From Prorocentrum cordatum (lineage: Eukaryota; Sar; Dinophyceae; Prorocentrales; Prorocentraceae): a DNA stretch of 64,000 nucleotides. Shown here in pieces: positions 9,905 to 20,960 of the stretch (its first letter is position 1; each line of letters starts with the position of its first letter). Below the pieces are notes generated by a model. It ran no database searches. It was not told the origin of the DNA and saw nothing but the letters and a program-made list of their open reading frames with translations. The stretch spans positions 172,275-236,274 of the forward strand of contig CAUYUJ010015752.1 in assembly GCA_963575745.1 (NCBI GenBank). Direction: 5' to 3'. Made by a program: the position numbers and the translations under genes.

Positions 9905-10640
9905 ATTTGCAATGTTATGCGAGGCAATGCCAAACACTGCAAAGCAATCGAAAGCAGTTAGTACACATGCAAAGCAATGCAACGCTATGCACTGTTAAGA
10001 CAGGCGCATCAATGCAAATCAAAATCAAGCAGTGCAAAGAAACGCATCGAACGCAGCGCACATCAATGCAATGCAATGTTAAGGAACTCGCAGCAGAGCA
10101 ACGTATCGCATAGCAATGCAACGCAATGCAAAGCAATGCAACCACTGCCAAGCAACACAACGGTATACAACGCAATGCCAAGCAATGCAAAACAATGCAC
10201 AGCAAGGGAACTCAATGCAGAACCATGCCAAGCGATGCAACGCAGTGCAAAGCACTGCCAAGCAATGCTGCGCACTGCAACGCTCAGCAGAGCAATGCAT
10301 CGCACGGCATAGTAAAGCAAAGCAAAGCATTTTAAAGTAAAACAGTGGAATGCCATGTAATTGCGATTCAGTGGGTTTGCAGTGCAAGTTTGCAACGCAA
10401 TGCAAAGCAGTGCAACCTAGCGCAAAGCAATGCAAGGCAATGCCAAGCAATTCCAAGCAATGCAAAGCAATTCAAATCAACGCGAAGCAATGCAAAGCGG
10501 GCGGCGTCGAGGCGGCGACGGCGGCCACATGGCGGCCAGAGCGGCCCGCAGACCCAGGCGACGGGCGGCGACGGGCGGCGACGAGGCGGCGACGGTGGCT
10601 ACACGGCGGCCAGAGCGGGCCGCATGCCCAATATCTCAGA
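9905..10640 (+). repeat. Composite repeat unit, copy 3 (longest GCAATGCAAA array)
   Basis: GCAATGCAAAGCAATGC words run from about 9905 to 10500. A GC-rich tail with GGCGGCGACGAGG and GCCAGAGCGGCC runs to about 10640. Same modular order as 1082-1530 and 2752-3490. Confidence 0.8.
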
Positions 10641-11494
10641 AGACAAATAAGAAACCGCAAGTGCAAGCACTATCTGGGGAACATGTGCGAACCTCTAAGT
10701 ACAAGCACAGCTTGCAGAACCATAGTGGGGTGAGGTCTTGATGACTAGTGCTGGGAAGTTTTGCGAGAGGTCGATCGAACACGACGACGACGCCCGCGAC
10801 CAGTCCTGGAACACAACTGCCCAGTCATCACTGCCCAGGGCGCCAATGCGTGACAACCCCCTGGGCATTTCTTGATCGTCATCCCACGTTAAGAACACTT
10901 GTGCGCGCAGCCGCGTTTCCAGACACCCGACGATATGATTCTTTCAATGCGCCTCACCGGAGCTGAACCCTTCCCCGGGGGAGTATCTCCCGTCCCAGAC
11001 CCGTTTTCGTCGGCCACGACGGCCGATAGCGGGTCCCAGAGGCCGAAATCGAGGAAAGACGCCAGGATTGACACCGCCATGTCATACCGTCGGAGATCTG
11101 GGTTATGGACATTCTGGCGCACAGTCGGGCTTCTCAGTCTCCCAAGGCTGGGCCCGCAGCCGCGGGGGGGGTCGACGACTGGGTGGCCTCAGAGGACCTC
11201 CTGCGGAGCTCCGCGGAGCTCGCCCGGAGGCTCGGCTGCCGGGGCCCCGCAGACCTCGGGTGCCTCCGGGCGGTGGCCGCCGAAGAGGTGGTCGACGTAA
11301 AGAATATCCTAGAGTTATGTCGGGCGTGTCCCCCTACAGGGGGATTTTCGACGAAAAATACAAAATACACAGAAGAACACCCCAAAAAGGGTTAAACAAT
11401 ACATCAAACATGGTCCCTTGATTGTTTCCCCACGTCCTAAGCGGGGTTCTTGCTTTCTCTGGACGGCCGCGGGCCACGCCCACCCACACCCAGT
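10641..11494. other. Unassigned sequence, part related to 18380-18580
   Basis: The stretch 10915-11110 shares ordered words with 18380-18580: CAGACACCCGACGATAT, AGCGGGTCCCAGAGGCCG and GCCGAAATCGAGGAAA here against CAGACGCCCGACGATAT and GGCCGAAATCGAGGAAA there. This indicates an ancient duplication, possibly of a former gene or transposon. A GTCGGGCGTGTCCCC arm like that at 75-96 lies near 11318. No frame matches a known family. Confidence 0.45.
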
Positions 11495-12065
11495 CACACA
11501 CACACACGCACACACATACACACACATACACACACACACACGCACACGCACACGCACACGCACACGCACACGCACACGCACACGCACACGCACACGCACA
11601 CGCACACGCAAGCGCGCACACGCAAGCGCGCACACGCAAGCGCGCACACGCAAGCGCGCACACGCACGCGCACGCGCACGCGCACGCGCACGCGCACGCG
11701 CACGCGCACGCGCACGCGCGCACGCGCGCACGCGCGCACGCGCGCACGCGCGCACGCGCGCACGCGCACACACGCACACGCGCACACGCGCACACGCGCA
11801 CACGCGCACACGCGCACACGGGCACACGCGCACACGCGCACACGCGCACACGCGCACACGCGCACACGCGCACACGCGCACACGCGCACGCGCGCACCCG
11901 CGCACTGGCGTACACGCGCACGCGCGCACCCGCGCACTGGCGTACGCGCGCACCGGCGCACGCGCGCACGCGCGCACGCGCGCACGCGCACACGCGCACA
12001 CGCGCACACGCGCACACGCGCACACGCGCACACGCGCACACGCGCACACGCGCACACGCTCACAC
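11495..12065. repeat. (CA)n/(CG)n alternating tract
   Basis: About 570 bp of almost uninterrupted pyrimidine-purine alternation. It is CACACA at the start, CACGCACACGCACACG, then CGCGCACACGCGCACACG. Four CACACGCAAGCGCG units near 11600-11660 briefly break the alternation. Such sequence is a classic Z-DNA former. His/Thr/Arg/Ala and Cys/Val/Ala frames are repeat artefacts. Confidence 0.95.
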
Positions 12066-14000
12066 TTTTTTGGTCGCGGCCGCGAGCGAACGCGCATGCG
12101 GCGAAAGAAGTCGTCCGGGCCGACGGGCGAACCTAATTCGGTGCTGGGTGCTACTCAAGCTGGCCGGGCCAGCTCACCAAGCGGCAGCAGGGGCAGCCGG
12201 GCGGGGTCTGGCTGGCTGAACAGGCACCCAGGGAAGCGCGGTCATCGTGCAGCCCAGGGCAAAATGCCAGGGAATTCGGTGTTACGCGCTGCGGCGACAA
12301 CCCACGCAATGGGAGGTGCGAAAGCAGGAAAGTGACCTGCACGTGCGAACCTCACAAACATGATGGTGGGGGACGCGCTGCGGCGTTAGACCACTCAGGT
12401 GACGGCGCGAGGTGCACTTGATCCTGCAGTGGGGGATGGCAAGGTACACGCTGGTCCTGCCGCCGGCTGGGGCGCCAAAGGCCAGTGCCATGACGATGGC
12501 GTAGACCTGCCTAAGCTCGGTGGGGCGGAAAGGATGGAAACGCCGCGTCCAGCGGAAGGCTGGGCCACTCCGAGACGCCGCGCGCGCATCCAGGGAAACG
12601 CCACCTCCGAGCAGGGGCAACGGACCGGCCCGAGTGTGGGCCTGGCCCATGGCCACAGGGTCACGACGTGAGCGTCGTAGAGAACCGCGTATTGCGCAGA
12701 AAGGAAGCCAGACTGGCGGGGATGGACGTCGCCAGCGCAGCGGGAGAGTAGGCGCCAGGGGGCGACAGGGCCAGGGGGCAATCACCCACGTGCGGAGCAG
12801 TGTCACGAGACCTGACGGGCCACCCTGCCCGTGCGGGGCCCTCCTGCGGCGGGGGCGGTGGGGACAGACATCACCAGCCGGCCACGTGGAGGGGCCCGCC
12901 GGGGACACCTGGCGCCAGGGGGGGAAAGGGAGGGGGGCCGGAGCCAAGGCCCGTATTCCAGGGTGCAGCCAACGGCTGCTCAGGGTTTACTTCAAGACAG
13001 GTCCACGTCCAGTGGAGCGCGTGGCCCAAGATCCAGGGATGCAGCTAGCGGCTGCTCAGAGTTCGGTAACTGTCATGAGCGCCCACCCAGCAGGGGCGAC
13101 GTGTGGGCAGAGTTTTCCCCAGCGAAGCGCTGCCTACTATCGACCTGCTGGCCCCGGTGTCGGCGGCCTGCCTGCAACGCTGACATCTCTGTCCCTGCAA
13201 GCGTGCCGAGGTCACCAGGGGTGCAGCTAACGGCTGCTCAGTGACGAAAGACAGCCAGGGGGCCGCAGCTGCTGCGCTGGGAGAGGGGGCTGTCCTGCAT
13301 CGCCCTCGCCAATGGGCACGACTGCAGCGCCGAGGAGCTGCCCCGCTCCTGCCACGCGGCCGTCCAGCCGTCGGGGACAAACTGGTTCCCGCCAGTTGCC
13401 AACGGGTGATAACCTGGGACCAGCGCTGGATCCTCCCCGCGCCTGTCCTGTCGGGAGGGAGGGTCGTCTGCGCCGGCGCGCCCCCAGAAGAGCGGCCATC
13501 GGTGTGGGGGGCGCCGTCTGCCCTCTCAGAGCAGCTGCTTCCAGGGTGGCCGAGGCCTCTACAGTCGCGAGTCCGACGCGCAAGGGGGGGATGAGATCTG
13601 TCGGGCGCCGAGGGGAGTGCCCCGTCGAGGCGCCCGAAAGTGGTAGCGGGTGGGCAGCGGAGTCCGTGCGTCGCCCACGCCCATCTAACCAGCTGAGGCT
13701 GTCTAGCTATGCTGCGCCTGGGGGAAGGGCAGCCCCCGCCCCAGCGGTGGGCGGCCCCGAGGTATTGCGGCCGGCAGGCTGAGGTATTGCGGCCGGCAGG
13801 CTGGGCGCAGCGAGGTGAGACGGGCCCTGACGGGCCACCGTAGAGTGTGGGTGGTGGTGGGATGAACCCGAGGCCAGCACCCGTAGCGGGGAGGTGCCTT
13901 GGGGCCTGCAGTCTTGCAGGCAATTCTTCCCGCCGTAGCTTGTTGCTCAGTGGCGGCCGACCTTAACCGCGTAGGCTGCGGAGTCGCCTTATGCCCACCA
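12066..14000. other. GC-rich unassigned region with a thrice-repeated 20-mer
   Basis: No gene family recognised on either strand, although frames of 220-290 codons exist in this GC-rich sequence. TGCAGCCAACGGCTGCTCAG recurs, with one or two changes, at 12964-12983, 13040-13059 and 13222-13241, each preceded by CCAGGG. A perfect 22-bp tandem duplication occupies 13759-13802. Confidence 0.4.
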
Positions 14001-14013
14001 ACGGCCTCGCTTT

Positions 14014-15870
14014 TCAGAGTCGTGGTGGTCGTCCCGCTGGGGGGATCGCTTGCCGCCCCCTTTCCATTCGGTGCTTGTCCACGAGGTGTCGCCTTGGCCC
14101 CATGTTGACCAGCCCTGCCAGCCATGCCATTGGTCGGAGGAACTTGAGGGACTGCTGACTGCCCAGGGGACCTGTGCCGCTGGCCGGCCGCCCCTGCGGG
14201 TCTCCGCTGACCAGGGGGCCGGCTTGTCCCGACTCCGCTGCCCAGGGGGCCTGCGCAAGTGCACCGAAACGCTCGGATAACTTCATTTGTTTGCGGCGGA
14301 TGGCGTCCCAGTCAACTCCGAGCCTCTGCTCATTGTTCATCCGATACGCGTCGAAGCCAGCCCGCCTCCAGGCGTCCATGATGTCTCGGGTGCGTTGAGT
14401 AGGGGGTTGTTCTTGTAGCCTCCCTTGGCGTCATTGTCCAGTGCCGCGCGCTTGGGCCATGCGTGCCAGATAGCATTGAAGGCGCCCCCTAGCGTTTTTT
14501 TTTCTGTGTTGCAAACGCGCAATCTTGACCTGGATGTCTTCCCTTTTGTTTAGATCCGCGACTGCCAGGGAGCATTTGTACATGGGGCCGCCACCCAGGG
14601 GGTCTTGGAGGCCTCCGAACACCAGGCGGTCGGCGTTGGTGCCCTTCCAGGGTCCCCTGCACGGCTCCAGTCGCACTGGGTTCCACCTGGGCGACTTCGC
14701 TGCGCGCCCTTTCCCGTCCCCCGTGTCTTCGGAGTCTGGGCGGTTGCGTCCTTGCTGCCAGGGAGGTGGGTTGGGGTCGCTGGTGTCCCTGGCCCCGACT
14801 TGGTCCCAGGACGGTGTGCTGGCCTGCGCGGCATCGTCTGTGGTCCTCTGTAGCGGCTGGCCTTGATCGCCGCTTCCGCTGGCTGCGTCCTTGGCGACGG
14901 CCTGCGCGCAGGGCGTCCAATGGGGAACGGATGGAGCGTGCCACTGAACATACGCCGAGGGGGTCGTCGTCATTGGCAGCCGTGGCCGCTGGCTCGGGGC
15001 TCCTGCTCGGGCTTGCCTCCTTAGCCGCTGCGGCCGCTGCTCCTGAGTCTTCGTTCCAGTCTGGTGACTCTGGGCTCCTGGGCTCCCGCGGCTCCGCCTC
15101 TGCCCTGCAAGCCTGCGCGGCATTGCACTGCGCGACTGCTGCTGCGTGGGTCTGAGGCCCGATCTTGGCCCCCTCGTTGCCGGGTGCCTCGCGGTCCGGC
15201 CTAGAGGTGTCATCGAGTCGTGCAGGTTGCCCCAGGTTCGTCTCACTCGGGGGGGTGGCTTCTGCCGCTTCGCTGCGCCCGTCCAGCCAAGAGGCTGCGG
15301 GGGAGTCCTTCGGCGCTGCTGCGCTGGTGGCGGACTGGAATGGGCCCTGCTGTGCCAGGGAGTTGATGGTGCGGTCGGCAAGGGCCGAAGGGTCCATGTC
15401 TGCGAAGTATCCCAGCAAGGTACCGGTCGCATGGCGAAAGGGGCTGAGGCCTCGCTGCTCCACCAGTCTAGCAATGTATGTCCGCCACTTGTTCGCGTGC
15501 GCGTCTTTCTGTGAGAGGTGGGAGACGACCCGGGCGGCCGCTGCCCTCTGGCTGTCCCAGGGGATGTCGGCAGGGTGGCGCTTCGCCGGGATCGTTGGCC
15601 CGTAGATGCTGACCAGGAAGGGGCTCAGCCTGGTGGGGGGCCAGGACTCCTCGTCGGTCCTATCGCCGGGGATCCGATCTCCGTGCTTCTGGACGTAGTC
15701 GGTCCAGCGCCTGTAGATGTCCGGGCTCCACTCGAGCAGGAACCTGACCAGCGAGCGGAGACCGCCCTGGAGGGTTCGTATGGCGCCACCGCGCCGATGT
15801 CGGCACACCCCTCGCACGTTTCGCGGCCCCCTAGGAAGTTCTACCGATGTCTGCAGTGAGTGGGTTTGCA
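14014..15870 (-). pseudogene. Decayed hypothetical coding tract, family unknown
   Basis: One minus-strand frame is open for about 460 codons from 15871 to 14489. Its first 30-odd residues come from the adjacent 90-bp satellite. The next 150 look like globular protein (segments WSPDIYRRWTDYVQKHGD, DAHANKWRTYIARLVEQRG, FRHATGTLLGYFADMDPSAL). The sequence then becomes Ala/Pro/Arg-rich. Near 14500 another frame continues sensibly (YKCSLAVADLNKREDIQVKI), and a third resumes at 14379 with WRRAGFDAYRMNNEQRLG. Alternation between frames suggests frameshifts or unrecognised introns. I cannot name the family. A transposon ORF1 is possible but unproven. Confidence 0.4.
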
Positions 15871-16432
15871 TGGCGCCACCGCGCTCATTTCGGCAAATCC
15901 CTCAAACGTTTCGTGGCCCCACAGGGAGCTCCACCGAAGGCCCCAGAGGGAGGGCTCACATGGCACCGCCGCACCCATTCCGGCACACCCTTAACACGCT
16001 TCGTGGCCCCATCGCAAATTCCACGGAAGGCCCACGTGGGAGGGTTCGCATGGCGCCAAGGAGCCCATGTCTGCACATCCCGCGCACGCTGGGTGGCCCC
16101 ATGGGGAGCTCCACGGAAGGCCTCAGAGGGAGGGTTCGCGTTGCGCCACCGCACCCTTTTCGGCACACCCTTCATACGCCTCGTGGCCCCATTGGGAGCT
16201 TACCGAAGGCTCCAGTGGGAGGGTTTGCATGGCGTCACCTTACACATGTCGGCACACCCCTCGCACATTCCGTGGCACCATGGGGGACCATTCCGAAGGC
16301 CCCAGCGGGAGGGTTCCATCGACAGGGTTGACATGGCACCACCGCACCAATGTCGGCACATGCCTCGCACGTTTCTTGGCCACATCAGGAGTTCCGCCGA
16401 AGGCCCCAGTGGGAGGGTTCGCGTGGTGCCAC
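15775..16432. repeat. 90-bp satellite, subfamily near 16 kb
   Basis: About seven units of roughly 90 bp, each with GTGGCCCCAYRGGGAGCTCC, ACCGAAGGCC, GGGAGGGTTYGCATGGCGCC and TTCGGCACACCCYTC. It is the same family as 31440-33440 but a distinct subfamily, with GGGAGGGTTCGCATGG where the large array has CTGCCGTCCGCATGCG. A 90-bp period equals 30 codons, so frames stay open on both strands. Confidence 0.85.
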
Positions 16433-16680
16433 CCTTTGTGGGCCCCGGAAACGGCAGGGCCGTTTTTTCACCGTATCCAGAAAAATGTCCCTTGAAAATG
16501 GAAACGGCAAAAAAACGGCGACCGGAAACGGCAAAAAACGGCTCCAGGATTGGAACCGAAGCCAGAACCGGTCAAAAAACGGCGACGGAACCGGTAAAAC
16601 AACGGTGTCGGAACCGGCAAAGAAACGGCAAAACGGAACCGGTAAAAAAACGGCCCTGTCGTTTCCAGGGCCCACTAAGG
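16433..16680. mobile_element. MITE with 40-bp terminal inverted repeats and 6-bp TSD
   Basis: The 248-bp element starts CCTTTGTGGGCCCCGGAAAC and its other end, reverse-complemented, starts CCTTAGTGGGCCCTGGAAAC. The arms match at 36 of the first 40 positions. TGCCAC flanks it at 16427-16432 and 16681-16686 as a candidate target-site duplication. It interrupts a 90-bp satellite unit, and uninterrupted neighbouring units serve as empty sites. The interior has degenerate ACGGCAAAAAACGGC and GGAACCGGTAAAA words and no coding capacity. Superfamily not assigned. Confidence 0.85.
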
Positions 16681-16686
16681 TGCCAC

Positions 16687-16850
16687 ACCTGACTCGGCGC
16701 ACCCCTCGCACCCTTCGTGTGCCCACCGGCAGCTCCACCGAGGGGCCCTAGCGGCAGTGCTCACATGCGCCCCCCCGCCCATCTCGGCGCACCCCATCGC
16801 AGGCTCCGCGACCCCATGGAAGAGCCCCACCGAGAACGATATTCACGACT
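16687..16850. repeat. 90-bp satellite, continuation past the MITE
   Basis: Two diverged units (ACTCGGCGCACCCCTCGCAC, CCACCGGCAGCTCCACCG, CTCACATGCG) end at a CACCGAGAACGATATTCACG stretch. That stretch is the array-end module also seen at 33778, 33957 and 36675. Confidence 0.7.
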
Positions 16851-16857
16851 GCGTCAC

Positions 16858-17026
16858 TCACCACCCACCAAACCACCCCAACCCAACCCGAAGGCCTCAA
16901 ATTGACCTCCACTGCCAGTGGGGGGGGGGGTCGGGGAACATCGAGACACCACAGATGGAACCCGTACCCCCCCGAACCCGAAATTCGGGTCCTCGGGTTG
17001 GGTTTGGGTGGTCTGGTAGGTGGTCA
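16858..17026. mobile_element. MITE with 36-bp terminal inverted repeats and 5-bp TSD
   Basis: The 169-bp element begins TCACCACCCACCAAACCACC and its other end, reverse-complemented, begins TGACCACCTACCAGACCACC. Arms match at 31 of 36 positions. GTCAC flanks it at 16853-16857 and 17027-17031. It splits the array-end module GATATTCACGACTGC ... ACAACTGCACATGGCTGGG. That module is uninterrupted at 33786-33830 and, reverse-complemented, near 33968-34020 and 36685-36735, giving empty sites. No coding capacity. Superfamily not assigned. Confidence 0.8.
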
Positions 17027-17990
17027 GTCACCCACAACTGCACATGGCTGGGTCCTTCGCGAGGAACCTTTTCGCCTGTCTCGGCATCCGGGGGCCGTCA
17101 CAGAAGACATGGGATGGAGAGGTGGCCTGGGGACACGAGACCCAGACATTTTGGGGGGGGGGCCCGTCTCGAACACGTCGGATCCTTGGAGGTCTGGGGC
17201 GGCGTCCCGAGGGACATCGTGTCCTGCACTGTCGTGTTGAGCTTCCTCTCGGGCTCCTGCAGGGCAGGGCCAGCAGGGAGACGGCTCGACGCCGTCGGGC
17301 CGAGGCATGAGGTCGAGGTCGGTTCGGGGAGGGTGCCCTGGTGTTCTGCGTGCTCGAGGGATGCTCTTGTGCATCCCTGGGCTGGCACCCTTGGATGCTC
17401 CGTGTGTTCTGTCCACCAGGGGCAGGGGGTCTCGTGTTCTTGAGGGGTGTTCTTCTGGCCTAGGTCCGACTGTAGTGAAAGAGTTGACCCCCCAGGAAGG
17501 AAGCCCCCGCGGTCCAGTCGGGGGAAGGACAAGGCCACACCACCACCAGCAGGGGGGCCACCTCCCGCGAGGACGTCCGTGATGCCTTCCCGACCTGGGG
17601 ACAGGGTATGTCTGGAGCGATAGGGGGGGGGGACCACACAACCAGGGGGACCCTCCCCCCTGGCTCCTCCAGCGGGTGTTCCCTGGGGGTGGTGGTGTCG
17701 TTTGTCCGTGTCCCTACTTGAGGGCACGCTCTTTTTCGTGGCCGAGAGGTGGTCGAGGCGGCCGAGGGGCATCAGATGCGCTTCGCGCCCTCGCTGCCAG
17801 GGAACCAGTTCCCGCTGGGGCTGATCCGCAAGGGCAGGCGTTCGGGGGAGCAGAATGGCGCCAGAGCCAGTGCCGACGCCCTTCCCTCGCTTCCGCCTTC
17901 TTTGGGCCTCGTGCGGCGCCCTCGTCGCTGCAACTCGAAGAAGGGCAGGTTGCACACATATGAACTTTAACAGCTCCGTGCGGATTTCTG
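17027..17990. other. End of array module, then unassigned GC-rich sequence
   Basis: 17031-17072 completes the array-end module (ACAACTGCACATGGCTGG, GTCCTTCGCGAGG). The rest has overlapping frames on both strands and nothing I recognise. Confidence 0.4.
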
Positions 17991-17999
17991 GGATCGGCG

Positions 18000-18800
18000 T
18001 TGCCCCCCCCCCCTGGCAGTGCCCCTGGCGTCGCCCCTGGCGCGCTCCGCGCTCCAGGGATGGTGGGGGGTCCAGCGCCGTCCCAAGAAATCCGCGCGGA
18101 ACTCCAACAACTGATGTTTATGCAATTGTTTCTTCTTCAAACGACTGGATCGCCCCCGAATCCTGGGCAGTGCGCGCCTGAGGATGAAGTCCCAGGGGGC
18201 GCAACGAAGCGACGCTGCCTTAACTTGTCAGAGGTCCGCACGGACTGAGTGGGCCGGCGACGTTTCTCCACTGCCTCCGCCAGCGTGCTCCGCGCGCTGG
18301 GGAAGGTGTGTGAGGGGAGGAGGGCTTGCCATGGATCGACGAAGTCCGCGGGGACCTCCGAAAGCCTGTGCTTGCGCAGTCTTGCTGGCCTCGAAGCCCA
18401 GACGCCCGACGATATTGCTTGTCCAGTGCGCGGGCCCAGAGGTCCTGACCTCCTCCCGGGGGGGCAGTTTTTCGTCGCGGTCCCGTGTTTGCTGGTCCTG
18501 GATCCCGATATACAGCGGGCCCGAGGGGCCGAAATCGAGGAAATTCGCTGGGACTGAAAAAACATATCGTCGGACATCCAGGCAAGGTGGAACCGTGTGC
18601 CACTTGTGGTGGGCTCTTGCAGCTGCGAGGGACTCAAATCTCGAGGGCGAGGGCTGCTGGCCAGCTCAAACATCAGCGAGGAGAAATTCCGCGAGCAACT
18701 GCTCAGGCACGGCTTCGACGAGCAACGCGGGTCCGCCGTCGGCCTTGAGCTGATTCATCTGGCCGACGCCACCATGTCCGCCGACCCCTTGGTGTTTTGA
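18000..18800 (+). other. Possible remnants of a hypothetical coding sequence
   Basis: Two plus-strand stretches look more protein-like than their surroundings. Codons at 18085-18248 read PSQEIRAELQQLMFMQLFLL and end in KRRCLNLSEVRTD. Codons at about 18640-18800 include SNISEEKFREQLLRHGFDEQ and end in a TGA at 18798-18800. They share one frame family but are separated by stops. The intervening part (18380-18580) is the diverged partner of 10915-11110. A dead transposon ORF is one explanation. No family is recognised. Confidence 0.25.
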
Positions 18801-18876
18801 GACGGTGGTGGGCCCTTGCCAGGCGGAGGTCGGGGAGACGGAAAGGAGCATGGTCGGAGCCTCTGAAAATGATAGC

Positions 18877-19049
18877 ACAGAGGTGATGGTGGTGACGACG
18901 ACGATGACGATGACGATGACGATGATGATGATGACGATGATGCTGATGCTTATGATGATGATGATGATGATGGTCATGATGATGGTCATGATGATGGTCA
19001 TGAAGATGGTCATGATGATGGTCATGATGATGGTCATGATGCTGATGAT

Positions 19050-19080
<31 letters not shown>

Positions 19081-19362
19081 CTGGTGGTGATGATGATGAC
19101 GATGATGATGATGATGCTGCTGATGATGATGGTAGTGGTGATGGTGGTATTGATGGTGGTGGTGATGATGCTGGTGCTGGTGCTGGTTCTGGTGCTGGTG
19201 CTGGTTCTGGTGCTGGTGCTGGTGCTGCTGCTGCTGCTGATGCTGATGCTGATGCTGATAATGATGACCCTGATGCTGCTGCTGATGATGATGACGACGA
19301 TGATGCTGATGCTGCTGCTGCTGATGCTGATACTGATGCTGATTATGATGGTGATGATGATA

Positions 19363-19443
<81 letters not shown>

Positions 19444-19444
19444 C

Positions 19445-19476
<32 letters not shown>

Positions 19477-19567
19477 CTGATGCTGATGCTGATGATGATG
19501 ATGATGATGCTGATGCTGATGCTGATGCTGATGCTGATGATGATGACGATGATGATGACGATCTGAT
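18877..19567. repeat. (GATGAT/GATGCT)n microsatellite
   Basis: Triplet array of GATGATGAT with blocks of GATGCTGATGCT, GGTCATGATGAT and GCTGGTGCTGG. Poly-His, poly-Met and poly-Ile frames are artefacts. Confidence 0.95.
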
Positions 19568-20150
19568 GATGGAGTGAGTGGTAATAGAGGGGGGCTGCAA
19601 ATGGTAGGGTGAAGAAAGCAGCACCTCTGGTACACTTAGGGGGCCGTTTAGGAGCCCCTTGTTGCCTTGCACCGTTTGAGACATATTCGGCACGGCGATT
19701 GCGCCGGCGCTTCACTGCAAAGTGGGAACTGCGCGCACGAAGCATCTGACACTATCTGGGTAAGAGAGCAATGCGAGACCCAGAAAGGTCGCGCAGCGAC
19801 ACCAACGCTGGCTGCGTGCGCGCGCACGCCGTGCCCCGTCAAAAGCGGATGCATTTCCTTTCTATGTAAACGCAATGAAGCATTGGGCCCGTTGAGGGAC
19901 CTTTTCGACCAACTGGGGTAGTTGGAGGATTTTTTCCGGGACACGATCATGCATTGCGATTTCTTGCCGCCCGCCAGCTTCGCGCATCCATATGTCTGAG
20001 GGGGAGACCGCCGTGCGCGATGCACAGAGCGCAACTCTGTGGCCACGTTCGGAGTTGCGCCGCAAGCATGTGAGCTCTGGCTGCCTCCAATTGCCTCGTT
20101 TGGGCCACGTGCGGTCCTTCCCCCATGTGCGCCCCCCACAAACACTTACT
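19568..20150. other. Unassigned sequence
   Basis: A 165-codon minus-strand frame (20145-19648) and shorter plus-strand frames exist. None shows a domain I recognise. Confidence 0.3.
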
Positions 20151-20151
20151 T

Positions 20152-20230
20152 GAGATGAGGATGAGGATGAGGATGAGGACCGTCATGAGGATGATCACGA
20201 GGGTGATGTTGGGGATGCTGCTGATGATGC

Positions 20231-20281
<51 letters not shown>

Positions 20282-20290
20282 CGACGACAC
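20152..20290. repeat. (GAGGAT)n/(GATGAT)n microsatellite
   Basis: GAGGATGAGGAT passes into GATGATGAT. It is a shorter member of the GAT tract family found at seven main places in the window. Confidence 0.95.
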
Positions 20291-20299
20291 TTGTCTTGA

Positions 20300-20960
20300 T
20301 GGAGCAACATGTCGGCAGTCCATGCCATCCATCTTCGCGAGGGCCTAAGTGCTGTCCAAGTTGGTCACTTCAGTGGCTGCAGGGGCGCTCTCTACGTTGT
20401 TCGGCTCTATGATAACAGTGGCCTTCACCTCCACCGCATTTGCGATCAGCATGTCGCTCGTCTCTCTGGAGACAGGAGCCCACGCGAAGGTTACAATAAC
20501 CTTCTCCACTGAGACAGCCTCCACGCAGACCGAGCTCTTGATCTGCTCGTCCTCCGTCCTCCAGACCCTGCGCTGCTCAAGCGTCCAAGTAGCGTTGAGG
20601 ATGTCGGGGCGCTCCTCCAGGGGCAGGCCCCTTGATGTCGGCGGGCCCGTCGCCCGTTGTGGTCCGAGGTGCAGTCGGCGGTGCCCGGGGCGCATCCCAA
20701 AGCGCCGAGTCCTCGCCGGCCGCGCCTTGCGCCACTATTGCACCCCAGCACGCCAGGGCGCCGCCACGACCGCAGCAGCGGCCTGCTGCTCCTTGCCCGA
20801 GTCCGCCGCGAGGCCATGCGTCGTGAGCACTGCGCCCCAGCCTGCCCAGCGACGGCCGTGACCGCGGCGTGCCGCTCCCTGACCTCCTGCGTTGGGCGCT
20901 GCGCCGGCGCCGCCGCCACCTGCCAAGCTAGCGACTGCAGTCTCTAGAGGGGGGAAAGGG
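20300..20960. other. Hypothetical frames on both strands, unassigned
   Basis: A plus-strand frame at 20349-20861 starts with an apparent hydrophobic segment (LVTSVAAGALSTLFGSMITV) and turns Arg/Pro/Ala-rich. The opposite strand (20695-20345) has a more even composition (WTLEQRRVWRTEDEQIKSSV). I cannot tell which, if either, is coding. No family recognised. Confidence 0.25.

Noticed and set aside
12282-13923. Minus-strand frames of 220-290 codons as genes
   Set aside because: Three frames are open together in very GC-rich sequence and none shows domain-like conservation or a recognisable motif.
18703-19745. Poly-His, poly-Ile and poly-Met proteins over GAT tracts (also 40.9, 57.1 kb)
   Set aside because: Pure consequence of GAT triplets in each frame; no flanking domain.
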